A stretch of 64,000 nucleotides of DNA. It comes from Symsagittifera roscoffensis (lineage: Eukaryota; Xenacoelomorpha; Acoela; Convolutidae). The stretch spans positions 18,941,318-19,005,317 of the forward strand of contig NC_087070.1 of NCBI RefSeq assembly GCF_963678635.1. The letters run 5' to 3'. Below are positions 34,430 through 46,739 of this stretch, one piece after another (the first letter of the stretch is position 1; each line of letters starts with the position of its first letter). The notes under the pieces were generated by a model, which saw nothing but the letters and a program-made list of their open reading frames with translations, did not search any database and was not told where the DNA came from. Both the position numbers and the translations under genes were made by a program.

Positions 34430-35650
34430 CACTCAGGCCAATAACGAAACCCACACAAAAACAAAGAACATTCACTAGAAAAAAAATTTCAGAACATAAT
34501 TATAACTAAGTAAATAGACCACAAACAACCAAACCCTCTCGTGCAAACACGCAAAGTCACTTATTTTCAGAAAAACAAAATATCCAACAACCATCATCAA
34601 ACTCAGTAAATTTTAATGATTACCCACAAATTTCACAAGACCAAGGTGAAAATTATCCATTTTAGTCAGGGAAACAAAAATAACAGACAACAAAACGAAA
34701 ATAGACATCAAACACCTTATTATATATCTAACTATTTTTCATCAGATGATGAAGAAAATTAGTTATAACCAAATTTATCAACAATTTTATCAAAACCAAA
34801 TACTCCACTCTTACCACGTAAATCAACATGATATTTTTGAACCATATTCACAAGAACAACATATGCGACAACCTAGACCAAATCTAGCATCTCAAAATAA
34901 AAAATTTCATTCATAAAACCCATTTAGTACACATTCTTATCAACCAACGCAAAAGCAAAATGAAATCCCGCTACCCTATTACTTACAACAACATGAAATA
35001 ACAAAGATTCAACTTACAAATTTTTCACAAAACCAAATGCCGCAGAATCACTTCAAATGACCAATAATACATACCTAATGGGTGGACCATCAATAACATC
35101 AAACAGGCTTTTAATGCTATTTACAGGAACAGACCCTGAACATTCTGTAGAAGAATATTTAAATGCAGTCGCAGCAAACTTAATCTTAGATATAGGACCT
35201 GAATCAGTAAATACACCACTTCATCAAAATTGGATACATAGACGCACATCGTTAATACAAACCTCACTTGATAGCGCAGCTCAAAAATGGCTTTCAGTTT
35301 GGCCTCTAGATTTAAAATCAGACTGGAAAAGATTCACACAAGAATTTTTAAAAATTTTGATTCTGAAAGGAACAAACAGCAATGAAATTCGTAGACTAAA
35401 TACGAAACGATCAAACATCTAAAAGTAAGGATCGAAACAATAGTCCGAAAAGCATACTCACTAAACACTCATGGTTATAAAAACACAAAAACGACAGACA
35501 GGAGTTCGAATGATGACTCCAACACCTCAATTACGAAAAAAGCAATCAAAAAGAGAGCATCACATCCTTCCTCAATTCGAGAACCAGATTTAGATTTCAG
35601 AAAAACTAGTAGATAAATTAGAACAAGCAGAAATGACTATGAAACTAGAG
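34430..35650 (+). pseudogene. Gag capsid, copy C
   Basis: An Asn/Gln/Tyr-rich stretch (34.44-35.05, several stops) leads into the capsid N-domain at 35057-35422: MLFTGTDPEHSVEEYLNAVA, LILDIGPESVNTPLHQNWIH and AQKWLSVWPLDLKSDWKRFT. This is the clearest capsid N-domain in the window. The frame then breaks, and a short deletion relative to copy D (the HQRVLCNEIR equivalent) lies near 35385. Confidence 0.82.
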
Positions 35651-36540
35651 GAAACAGAAAACCTCAAACTACAGTATGTTAATAACATTCAAACAATTAA
35701 AACACAAATAAATACTTTACACAAATCAGAAATAGATTTATCCGAAAAAATCAGTGAAATTTTGAATACATACGAGAAAAACCCAAACTTTAAAGGTAAA
35801 CCGTCATTCAAAAACGGTGGAACTATTGCCGAAGATACGGATATAGCATTGCTGAATACAGACAAAAACTACAACACAACCAGAATAAACAACAAAAGTA
35901 CAAGGAACCAATACATGAAAATAGATCAAAATTTTTCCCATTAAGAACATTCACAGTAATAATAGTTCTGTAAAACCAGTTCCAAACAGTTGAAATTATT
36001 AAAGAAACCAATCACTATAACTCTAACTACAGAGAAGATCACCAGACCAAAGAAATTCACGTAATTTCTCACAAAATAGATATCGTCGATCAAATAGTCG
36101 AAATAATCAGTATCGAAATAATTATTCAAGATCAAACTCAAACAGACCAGAATAATATTTGATACCAGTTCCCATTCACACTCTAGGAATAGACACTATT
36201 TCAATGATAGATCAAGAAATTCATCGTACAACAGACATAGAAATTATTCCAACAAAAGGAAGAGAAGCTACTCGAATAATCGAAATCAACGATACCAGAA
36301 CCATAGATCACGAGAATTTTCAAACAACAGATCAAATCATCAAAGATCTAACTACAACAATTATCAAAATAGATCACGAGATAACTCACAAAGTAGGAAC
36401 TCAAACTATGACAATATACAAAGAAACTACTCTCAATCACCTCATAGGAATAATATACGTTATCCCGATTCCCAAAACAATTATAGAAGCAATACACCAA
36501 AATATCAAAGACAAATAAATCAAGTACAAACAACCGAAGA
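35633..36540 (+). pseudogene. Gag capsid end and nucleocapsid, copy C
   Basis: 35633-35944 reads MTMKLEETENLKLQYVNNIQ (coiled-coil-like). The zinc knuckle at about 35815-35870 can be read as WNYCRRYGYSIAEYRQK: compared with CX2C...HX4C the first Cys is Trp, the His is Tyr and the last Cys is Tyr, so three of four zinc ligands are lost. The Arg/Ser/Asn-rich tail follows in broken pieces; the alternative frame 36159-36518 is open for 119 codons. Confidence 0.75.
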
Positions 36541-36608
36541 AACCAATCCAGACCCCCCTGGTATTGATAAAACAGAAACTACTGAATTACAATTGAATCA
36601 CATCAATT

Positions 36609-37555
36609 GTGAATCTTCAGACAGTGAAAGCGATAGAAAATACAAATTCAGTCAACATGATAGAAGATGAAAATGACTACGAAACTGTTACGTACGAACA
36701 ACCATTTCTTTCACATGTCTATGAAAATCAGTTAGAGCTTTTTTTAGATTATTACAATAGACCTAGAAGTATTAACATACCAATAGAGCAAGAAGTAAAT
36801 GAAGCAACGACATTACAGGAACCTGGAAAAGAACAAGCACCATGTTCTAGTATTCATCACATACATTAAAACGTACCAAAAGAACCACCAAGAGAGAAAT
36901 TTGGACAATTCCATTTCACTTAGAAAGTCCAAAAAGTAAAGAGCTTCAACCACCACACCTTGAAATAGACTTTATAATAGATTCTGGAGCAGAATCAATT
37001 TTATTAATATTCCAACCTGGAATGAAATCAAGAGCTTACATCCAAAACTAATACCTTTGAAGACAGCCAGTAAACTAGCAACAGCACAAGGATCAACCTT
37101 AACAAACTACGGAAAAATACAATTTTTTCTTGTTCCCACTAAAACAATAGAACAAAACAAACTCTTAAATATACCTTTCAAGAAAACCTTCCACATCTCA
37201 GATATAAAATACAAAATCATTGGAATTCCATTCATCACTAAATACATACCAACTATCAATATATTAGACAGCAAAATTGATTTAAAAGATAAATATATAA
37301 GAGTACATAACACCGCTTTAAAATTTTTCCAAAGAATGAACAAACAACCACCATTTTTCTCAAAGTTTTACCTCATTTTTAATAAGGGAAGAAAACACCT
37401 TAAACAACTCTCAGGATACATCTATGAATTCCCGGTCAAACAAGTTCATCAATGAGACAAAAACAAAACAGACAACATCTCTATAAGTCTGACCTTGAAT
37501 TTAGACCAATTCATAAATTTTTTAGACTATTAATTTTATCCATAAAACACATGAA
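36609..37555 (+). pseudogene. Protease and start of RT region, copy C
   Basis: An acidic linker (36609-36869) precedes EIDFIIDSGAESI near 36962-37000, where the D-S-G active site is intact. Frame 37057-37455 (132 codons) continues through the protease C-terminal part (YGKIQFFLVPTK, KYKIIGIPFITKYIPTINIL). At about 37555 similarity to the pol region ends and gag sequence restarts. This is the right border of the first 3.0-kb unit. Confidence 0.78.
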
Positions 37556-39030
37556 AAACTCGCAAAATCACTTATTTTCAAAATACAAAATTTCCAACAA
37601 CCATCATCAAACTCAGTAAATTTTAATGATTACCCACAAATTTCACAACACCAGGGTGAAAATTATCCATTTTAGTTAGCGAAACAAAAATAATAGACAA
37701 CAAAACAAAAACAGACATCAAACACCTTATTAAATATCTAACTATTTTTCATCAGATGATGAAGAAAATTATAACCAAAATTATCAACAATTTTATCAGA
37801 ACCAAAGACTTCACTCTTACCACGTAAATCAACTTGATATTTTTGAACCATATTCACAAGAACAACATATGCGACAACCTAGACCAAATCAAGCATCTCA
37901 AAATGAAAAATTTCATTCACAAAACCCAGTTAGTACACATTCTTATCAACCAATGCAAAAGCAAAATGAAATCCCGCTACCCTATTACTTACAATAACAT
38001 GAAATAACAAAGATTCAACTTACAAATTTTTCACAAAGCCAAATGCCGCAGAATCACTTCAAATGACCATGAATACATACCTAATGGGTGGATCATCAAT
38101 AACATCAAACAAGCTTGTAATGTTATTTAAAGGAACCGACCCTGAACATTCTGTAGAAGACTATTTAAGTGCAGTCACAGCAAATTTAATCTCAAATATA
38201 GGACCTGAATCAATAAAAACACCACTTCATCAAAATTGGATACAAAGACGCACAGCGTTAAAACAAACCACACTTGATAGCGCAGCTCAAAAATGGTTTT
38301 CAGTTTGGCCTCTAGATATAAAATCAGATTGGAAAAGATTCACACAAGAACTTTAAAAAAGTTTGATTCTGAAAGGAACAAACAACATCAAAGAGTTTTA
38401 TGCAATGAAATTCGTAGACTAAAAACGAAACGATCAAACAACTAAGGGTAAGGATCGAAACACTAGTCCGAAAAGCATACTCACTAAACACTCATGATTA
38501 TAAAAACTCAAAAATCAAAGAAGTTCGAATGATGACTCCAACACCTCAATTACGAAAAAAAAGCAATCAAAAAGAGAGCATCACATCCTTCCTCAATTCG
38601 AGAACCAGATTTAGATTTCAGAAAAGCTAGTAGATAAACTAGAACAAGCAGAAATCACTATGAAACTAGAGGAAACAGAAAATCTCAAACTACAGTTTGT
38701 TAATATTATTCAAACAACTACAACACAAATAAATAATTTACACAATTCAGAAATAGGTTTATTCGAAAAGATCACTGAAATTTTGAATATACGAGAAAAA
38801 CCCAAATTTTAAAGGTAAACCATCATTCAAAAATGGTGTAACTATTGCCGAAGATACGGATATATCATTGCTGAATACAGACAAAAACAACAACACAACC
38901 AGAATAAACAACAAAAGTACAAGGAACCAATACATGAAAATAGATCAAAATTTTTCCCATTAAGAACATTCACAGTAATAATAGTTCTGGAAAACCAGTT
39001 CCAAACAGTTGAAATTATTGAAGAAACCAA
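37556..39030 (+). pseudogene. Second gag copy (D): Asn/Gln-rich part and capsid
   Basis: Repeats 34550-36020 at a spacing of about 3.0 kb. The capsid N-domain is 38063-38356 (MLFKGTDPEHSVEDYLSAVT, AQKWFSVWPLDIKSDWKRFT), stopped by TAA. Later capsid is in broken frames. The duplication lacks the gag N-terminal region, so it starts inside gag. Confidence 0.8.
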
Positions 39031-39039
39031 TCACTTATA

Positions 39040-39944
39040 ACTCTAACTATATAGGAAGATCACCAGACTAAAGAAATTCACGTAATTTCTCACAAAATAG
39101 ATATAGTCGATCAAATAGTCGAAATAATCAGTATCGAAATAAATATTCAAGATCAAAATCAAACAGACCAGAATATATGTTTGAAACCAGTTCCCATTCA
39201 CACTCTAGGAATAGACACTATTTCAATGATACACCAAGAAATTCATCGTACAACAGACATAGACTTTATTCCAACAAAAGGAATAGAAGCTACTCGAATA
39301 CTCGAAATCAACGGTACCAGAACAATAGATCACGAGAATATTCAAACAACAGATCGAATCATCAAAGATCTAACTACAACAATTATCAAAATAGATCACG
39401 AGATAACTCACAAAGTAGGAACTCAAACTATGACAATAGACAAAGAAACTACTCTCAATCACCTCATAGGAATAATATACGTTATCCCGATTCTCAAAAC
39501 AAATATAGAAGCAATACAGCAAAACATCAAAGACAAATAAATCAAGTACAAACAACCGAAGAAACCAATTCAGACCCCCCTGGTATTGATAAAACAGAAA
39601 CTACTGAATTACAATTGAATCACATCAATTGTGAATCTTCAGACAGTGAAAGCGATACAGAAAATACAATTTCAGTCAACATGATAGAAGTTGAAAATGA
39701 CTATGAAACTGTTACGTACGAACAACCATTTCTTTCACCTGTCTATGAAAATCAATTAGAGCTTCTTTTAGATTATTACAATAGACCTGGAGGTGTTAAC
39801 AGACCAATAGATCAAGAAGTAAATGAAGCAACATTACAGGAACCTGAAAAAGAACAAGCACCATGCTCTAGTATTCATCACATTCAACAAAACGTACCAA
39901 AAGAACCAGCAAGAGAGAAATTTGGACTATTCCATTTCTCTTAG
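39040..39944 (+). pseudogene. Gag nucleocapsid tail and protease linker, copy D
   Basis: A 255-codon frame (39177-39944) reads through the Arg/Ser/Asn/Tyr-rich tail into the acidic linker (NTISVNMIEVENDYETVTYE), whereas copy C breaks this frame. It shows that nucleocapsid tail and protease linker belong to one polyprotein frame. The Met at 39177 is internal. The alternative Ile/Thr-rich frame 39181-39540 is also open. Confidence 0.78.
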
Positions 39945-40200
39945 AAAGTCCAAAAAGTGAAGAATTTCAACCACCAGACCTTGAAATAGACTTTATAATA
40001 GATTCTGGAGCAGAATCAAATTTTATTAATGTTCCAACCTGGAATGAAATCAAGAGTTTACATCCAAAACTAATACCCTTGAAGACAGCCAGTAAACTAG
40101 CAACAGCACAAGGCTCAACTTTAACAAACTACGGAAAAATACAACTTTTCCTTGTTCCCACTAAAACAACAGAACAAAACTAACTCTTAAATATACCTTT
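39945..40200 (+). pseudogene. Retropepsin, copy D
   Basis: After a TAG at 39942-39944, the frame reads EIDFIIDSGAESNFINVPTW with D-S-G intact, then SKLATAQGSTLTNYGK. A TAA at about 40182 (EQN-stop) interrupts the link to RT. Confidence 0.78.
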
Positions 40201-41740
40201 CAAGAAAACCTTCCACATCTCAGATATAAAACACAAAATCATTGGAATTCCATTCATCACTAAATACATACCAACTATCAATATTTTAGACAGCAAAATT
40301 AATTTAACAGATAAATATACAAGAGTACATAACACCGCTTTAAAATTTTTCCAAAGAATGAACAAACAACCACCATTTTTCTCAAAGTTTTACCTCATTT
40401 ATAATAAGGGAAGAAAACACCTTAAACAACTCTCAGGATACATTTATGAATTCCCGGTCAAACAAGTTCATCAATGTGACAAAAATCAAAACAGACATCA
40501 TCTCTATAAGTCTGACCTTGATGTTGGACCCATACATAAGTTTTTTAGAGTAACAATTTCATCCATAAAATACATCAAAAACTCAAATTCTGACATTATT
40601 TCTCTACATGTATACAATAGACCACCATATAAAATAACCCTAGCTCTAGGACTCCTAGGATATCGTGAAACTAATGCAACAACTTCTCCTACAAAAGAAG
40701 TAGAATGTAGAGTAAGTAATATATTTAAAAAAATAGATTTATGTCAATCAACAATTCTTGATGAAGAATTATCAATAAAAACTATAATAAGCAACGAAAA
40801 AAGAAATACAGACTATTTCAAAAAAAAATTATTTTTTACACCTTACAGAAGAACAACAAAAATTCTTGACAATGTTCAATTTTTAACACTCTCAAATAAC
40901 ACAGAAAGAATTTGAAAAATTAGCCGATTCACTATTAAAATATCCAACAGTTTATGCCACATCTAAATTCGACGTTGGAAAAATAAAATTAACCACTACA
41001 TCAAGCTTTGAAACCTGATGCAGTTTTCAAAAAACAAGGAGCAAGCAAACTACCAATCCACTTACATGACAAAGTTAATAGATTACTTGATATTCTAGAA
41101 CAATATGAAATCATATCTCCAGTAAAAAAAAAGAACAGCCAATAGAAAACACCTTCATTAACCCTGTTATTAATCTAGCCGAATGAGAGTCACTAAAAAA
41201 ATTCTAGACGCTAGATATCTCAATTCACTCATTGATGAATCTAATTGTAATTGGCCCATAGAACCAATTCAAGTAATTCTAACAAAAATGAACGGTAAAA
41301 AATTCACAACCGCCGATATGAATAGTGCAAATAAACAAACGCCACTGGTTGAACAATCGCGACGATTAACACAATTTGTTATCGGAAATCAACAATACGA
41401 ATTCAATAGATTGTTCTTTGGCATATCCATAGGACCAGCAGCTTTCTCAGCATTTATGAGTAAAATTTTTAGACCACATATAATCGAGAAAAAGGCAATT
41501 ACGTACTAAGACGATGTCTTTATGCAATCACAAACCAAAGATGAAGTGTTCGCAGTTCTAGAAAAAAATCATCAAATAATACAGAACAAAAACATGAAAA
41601 CAGCCCCTGACAAATCATATTTTTTCTTATCAAGCGTAAAATTTCTTGGACACATTATAGAGAAAACTACTATAACCCAAATGAAATCACGCATAGTTTC
41701 AATCCAAAAACTCTAGCCACCTACATATAAAAAAAAATCC
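40201..41740 (+). pseudogene. Reverse transcriptase, copy D
   Basis: The linker and fingers are in 40358-40915 (185 codons). The palm is in 41183-41509 (RRLTQFVIGNQQYEFNRLFF, FSAFMSKIFRPHI). The catalytic box reads AITY, stop, DDVFMQ: the Leu codon TTA of YLDD is TAA at about 41507-41509. The frame resumes at 41522-41716 with VKFLGHIIEKT. The enzyme is therefore cut exactly at its active site. Confidence 0.88.
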
Positions 41741-42350
41741 AATTCCTTGGAATGTTAAACATCTTAAGTAAATTTGTATATAAAATGCAGTTAAACCTAA
41801 GACCATTGTATAACATTCTTAGATAACAAAATAATTTTCAATGGACAACAGAACACCAAACATGATTTGAAGAAATAAAAAAACTCCTCACCGAGCAAAT
41901 CTCAAACACATTTCCAGTCACCAATCAAACGTTTTATGCAATGTGCGATGCTTCAAATTTCGGCGTCGGTGCAGCATTAGTACAATCTCATAATGGAACC
42001 TCATATCAGCAAATTCTCGCCTACTTACACAAGCTGAATTACGACTCTCTACTCTTATGAGAGGATGCACAGCTATATTATATACTCTTATAGAATATGA
42101 ATTTTTGATACTTGGATCAAAAAATGCAACAGTTTTTTTTTACGTATCACAAACCTATTAGATTTCTTTTTGCACAAAAATCAAATCCAAACCATAGAGC
42201 TTACAGATTTCAATTAATTTAAATGAAATTTCCAAACTTACACATAGTATGGACAGCAGGAAAACACCTTGCACTACATGATACTCTTAGTAGAAATACA
42301 CCACCTGAACTACTAACAAGAAAAACAACAGTTGAACTACCATAAAATAT
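41741..42350 (+). pseudogene. RNase H, copy D
   Basis: QTFYAMCDASNFGVGAALVQ is readable at about 41927-41985, with the first catalytic Asp. Later parts (LRSTLMRGCTAILYTLIEYE-like, then AGKHLALHDTLSR) are present across frameshifts, and the TDHK site reads as a disrupted YVSQTY/HKPI region near 42140-42160. Position after RT supports the call. Confidence 0.82.
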
Positions 42351-42359
42351 AAAATTCTA

Positions 42360-44050
42360 TCTGGCTAAATATGAAACATCACCACGATTGGAATGTAAGT
42401 ATGCACTAAAAACTGATATATATCAATCACAAGTAAACAATCTACAACACTTTTGACTATATTTTGATTGTCAAAACAACCACTATGAAGAGTTGATTTA
42501 GTAAGTACATCTACATTTAAGCCAATTTCCTATTCACATTGGATCAAAAATAATACTCAACAAAACGAATTAAACAACAATCACATAAAAAGGACCCATT
42601 CCCTTTAAAAGAAAAGGAAAATCTAACTAATACAAAAAATTTATCAGGAGCGTTACCAAATAATTCAAAATACACAATAAATCAAGTTTTCAATCTTCGT
42701 GACCCACTTGACACAGTACCCCTATCAAAAATAGAAGTAGAAAACATTTTTCTACCAACAACAGAAAAAATTACATTAGAATTATCACAAAAATATCAAA
42801 ACCTCGACCCAGTCATCAGACAATTAAAATCATGGCACAAATATAAAACTAAACATAGCATTCAAGACTTCACATACCCTACATACTAAAGGACACTCAG
42901 GATCAGAAAAGACATACTATAACTTTATTCAAAAATTTTATTTTCCAAATGCACCAATGATTAAAGTCTTATGCAACGATTGTATACTATGCCAATTAAA
43001 TAGTTCCTACCCAAATCAAAAACAAATTGCAGAAAAACAAGATTTTAAAGGACAAAGTCTATATTTCAATCATAGAATCTCATTTGACGCAAAAGGACCA
43101 ATTTCACCATCCTCAGAAGGAAACTCATATTTAATGGTCCTTGTTGATGTATTTACGCACTATGTACCACTCAACCCAATACCCCCTTGTTATGCTTTTT
43201 ATGCATATACAACACTCTACGAACACTGAATAGCTGAATTCGGATTACCCGAAAAACTAGTCACAGACAATGGCACTGAATTTATTAATAACGAAATTAT
43301 CACACTATGCCACTTATATAAAATTAAACAAAAAAGGGTTCATTTCATGCACCTTGGACAAATGGATTAGTCGAAGGTATGAACCGTTCTTTACAAGAAT
43401 ATCTCAGATGTATCATTAATGGAAATGATACACGATACAGCGAATGGTCAACAGGTGTAAATTTATTCCACTTATCCTATATTTCACAAATTACAACAAC
43501 ACTAGGAATGTCACCATATGAAATGGTATTTAACCAAAAACCACTAAAACCAATACTGATTACAGCAAACGCCCATTAAAATGCACAAGGTTTTTGTCAA
43601 CCATAAAAAGATTCAATATATTACAACTTACCACTACATACCCATGATGAAGACCACTTTGATCACCCACAAATTTTAAAATTAGCTTCCGGTAAACACA
43701 CCGAATGGATTTTATTAGAGATAAAAAAAACACAATGAAGTTTATCAAAAAATAACAAAAAGATTGTTACGAAGGTAAAACATAAATAATCAAATCAATT
43801 CACGCTTCACGCCAGCAACAGATTCAAAAATCGGAACATTGGTTTTAATTCCAAACTACACAACACGAAAGGAATTTCTAAAAAACTACAACCACTTCAA
43901 AAAGGACCATTTTAAACAACTGATAAACCCACTGATGTAACATACAAAATTACTGACTCAAGTAAAAAAGAAATTGTTCAGCATCGAAATAACCTATTAC
44001 CCTAATAACCAAAAGAATACGCACTCCGTGAATTAACTCAATTATATTCT
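42360..44050 (+). pseudogene. Integrase, copy D
   Basis: 42957-43229 begins MIKVLCNDCILCQLNSSYPN, the CC half of the HHCC zinc finger. It continues with SFDAKGPISPSSEGNSYLMV, whose Asp is the first catalytic acid. VTDNGTEFIN near 43260 carries the second Asp. PWTNGLVEGMNRSLQEYLRC near 43350-43405 carries the Glu. Stops and frameshifts separate these parts (TGA at about 43227, shift near 43330). The C-terminal domain degrades toward 44050. Confidence 0.88.
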
Positions 44051-44299
44051 TTCACATGTTTAAAAATTGTTCAAAACATTTCAGAAATTGAACCGAATCA
44101 AAACACTGACAAACATTTATATTCAAAACTAACCCAACAAAAAGAATTAGTTCACCAAACATCTCCTATACCAGAAACAAAAACATCTCAAAAAGAACGA
44201 AAAAATAGAAAAGTGACAGGAAAAATCCTACCACAAGATCAAAAAGTAAAATCTGAACATAGAAAATCATCACGACTTAGAAGTCTGCCACGGAAAAAC

Positions 44300-45531
44300 T
44301 ATGAAACCTTCATTCCAAAATCTAAAATATTGAAGAAAGTTGATTTCAAAAATAACCTTCATTTTCATTTTGCATAATTTTCTATATACGTTTCCAAAAT
44401 CCTTGATAACCTCTACAGGTACGATAATTCAATAACTATTTTAAGAGTTTCGAAACCTATTTATAAAACCGATGTCTTTCTACAATTCATAATTTTTCTC
44501 ACATTTTTAACATCACTGATAATGACTATATGCAAATTTATAAAAAGCAATCATCACATTCCCTTTAGCAACCATTCTTTTATTTCCTTTTTTTTGAAGA
44601 ATACTATAGCAAACATGAAATTTCTTCGTAAAAAATTCAACTGTGAAAACTTTTCCAAAATTGCTAATCAACAATTCCCACACCAGTCCCCACCGACAAC
44701 ATACCAAGAAATTCCACAAATGCCTAAAACCCCCAATCATCCCCACGCATTTCTTTCCAAGACAACCCATATACATTTGAAGAAAGACACGCACAATTAT
44801 CCGAACGATTAGAACCAGTTGTTCACCACGCACCTTTGAGGGAACCACAATACGAACCAACATATAACATATATCCACATCTACAACAAGATCGTAACAG
44901 AATTAGACACACATGCCAAAACCAAAATACACTTGGAATGAATAGACAAATTATACATCCGAGACAAAACAGAAATTTTCGAACTACTAGAGTTCATTTT
45001 AACCTACCTCAATCACCAACACCAAACCCTTTTGACCTTTCTAGTAACACACTACCAGATACTCCCCCAACTGCTTCACAACAAAGCATTTCAAATATTC
45101 CATCAGATTACTTAGGTTCAACTCCCACATCAGAACAAATTCGAGAAAACCCTTTTAAGCCTCCAGCAACTACAGAACGTCTTCCATATTGGGTAACGCA
45201 CACCTACACTCATGGTGAACCAAACTTAGTAAACGACCCATTTGACGTTCCATCTGATACAACACTATCAACATTACCAGAAACACTTTCCCTTCCTTCA
45301 ACACCTTCTCCAAGTCAAATATCGCCAACACTTTTTCCCCTAAATTTTTCTCCACGTCTCCATTCAAGATATCAGGAACAATCATCTAATAATATACCAC
45401 TACGATTAGATTGGAATACATTCGTAGCACCTCCACCAGTATTTGGTCAACATCAAAGAAGTAGCAGACTACACAACTGGGCACTAAATAGATTAAAAAA
45501 CAGACAAAATATCCTCAAAGATATACAGTAG
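44300..45531 (+). pseudogene. Post-integrase membrane/proline-rich ORF, copy D
   Basis: A hydrophobic leader region (about 44480-44600, broken) is followed by Pro/Ser/Thr-rich sequence with a frame open at 44836-45531 (231 codons; IIHPRQNRNFRTTRVHFNLP, ASQQSISNIPSDYLGSTPTS). It matches 5253-6216 throughout, including the RNFRT-RVHF block, so this protein is under family-level conservation. Just upstream is TCTACAG/GTACGATAA (44412-44427), shared with 6239-6246 region of copy B. No domain is recognised. Confidence 0.68.
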
Positions 45532-45660
45532 CTTAACATCCAAATACTTCAACAAAATAGTCTCACACTAAAATTCGAAATTACAGTAAAACTAAATTAA
45601 ATTGTTCAACACCCATTTCCATTAGCCCCTCCAAATATAACAGCTCAACCTTTACCTCCC

Positions 45661-46739
45661 CATTTATAACAACAGAAATAATATATAAATACGATAGATA
45701 TACTAAAAAAAGACACTAGGACACATAACCTTTTATAACCCATATTCAGGATTCTCATACATATGTATATTCTAAAGATATTCACATTTCAACACCTCCT
45801 TTTCTTACTTTTTTACGTCCGTGCCAGCAATACCCTGAAATACATTCTCAGGATGTAGTAGCTCATTGCGTCCGTAAGCGCAATGTCACTATTAAATTTT
45901 GAGCACAAGTGCTGAATTAGGAAATATTATAATCATAAACGAAACATAAACCAACAGAAAATTGAATGGTGTAAATAACATCAAGGAAACCAAAAAAACG
46001 ATTGACCTCTAAATTGATTTTTTTTTTCAAATTTTGAATGTCGGAGAAAAAGTATATAATCCTAAAACTCTTTAAAGAATCTCACGAATCTTTTCTTATT
46101 GACACTTCATTGATAAAACTAACACAGTTAGAGAAAACTGGGCTAATACAATTTTTTTTCCGCTGAGTTTTCTGAAAATGAAAACTTATTTTCGAAACTT
46201 TTGATCAACGTGCCAAAAACAATTCAAAGTGGAAATCTGAAAAATCACAGGAGCGTGAAAAATTTTACAATTTGTTCCCAAAAAAAACTACCTGAACAAG
46301 TGATTTTTTAACAGTTTGACAAAATTACTTAATGTGAACAAATCTCAAAAAATTGAAAACTGAGTCTGAATTAGAACTCAATCAGAAGAAGGATAGCCGA
46401 TCACTATATAATTAGCACAGAAAAGTCCAGCCACAGTAATCTAAGTCAGCAATGAAAATATGAAAAAAAATCAAACACAGATAAAGCGAACTACGCATTA
46501 TTTACGATGCAGAAATATTATTACAGAGGCGAAGCGGATCATCGAGCCACTTGCGATACAACACGATAAAGACGAAACAAGATCAAACATTGACGAAAAT
46601 AATGAAAATGTTTGAAAAAAAATTTTGGTGAACCAAAAATTTTGTTAGACTCGATTAAGCTGGAGGTACGTTTCAAAAATGGACTATGCCAAAGTTTAAG
46701 TTGTTTATCTAAGAAAAAATAAAAGAGAAGAGTGACGAT
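45661..46739. other. AT-rich DNA without a recognised gene
   Basis: No ORF or repeat match supports a gene on either strand. A GCGAAGCGGATCATCGAGCC-ACTTGCGATACAA block near 46523 resembles one at 53427 (GCGAAGCTGCGCTTCGCACC-ACTTGCGATACAA), a possible dispersed repeat end. Confidence 0.5.

Larger units (their letters stand above)
33050..45660 (+). mobile_element. Ty3/Gypsy element copies C and D (gag-PR duplicated), Env missing
   Basis: Plus-strand order: leader, gag (33.3-36.5), protease and start of RT (36.6-37.55), then a jump back to gag (37.56-39.9, copy D), protease, RT (40.2-41.7), RNase H (to 42.3), integrase (42.4-44.0) and the membrane/proline-rich ORF (44.5-45.5). It belongs to the same family as A and B but is clearly diverged. 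Sequence similarity stops at about 45660, just past the equivalent of 4985-5040, so the Env-like region is absent. No 3' LTR is found. Confidence 0.9.

Noticed and set aside
43560-43748. Minus-strand ORF within integrase
   Set aside because: Shadow of the integrase C-terminal coding strand; the same happens at 39370-39555 and 36348-36533 opposite the Gag tail.
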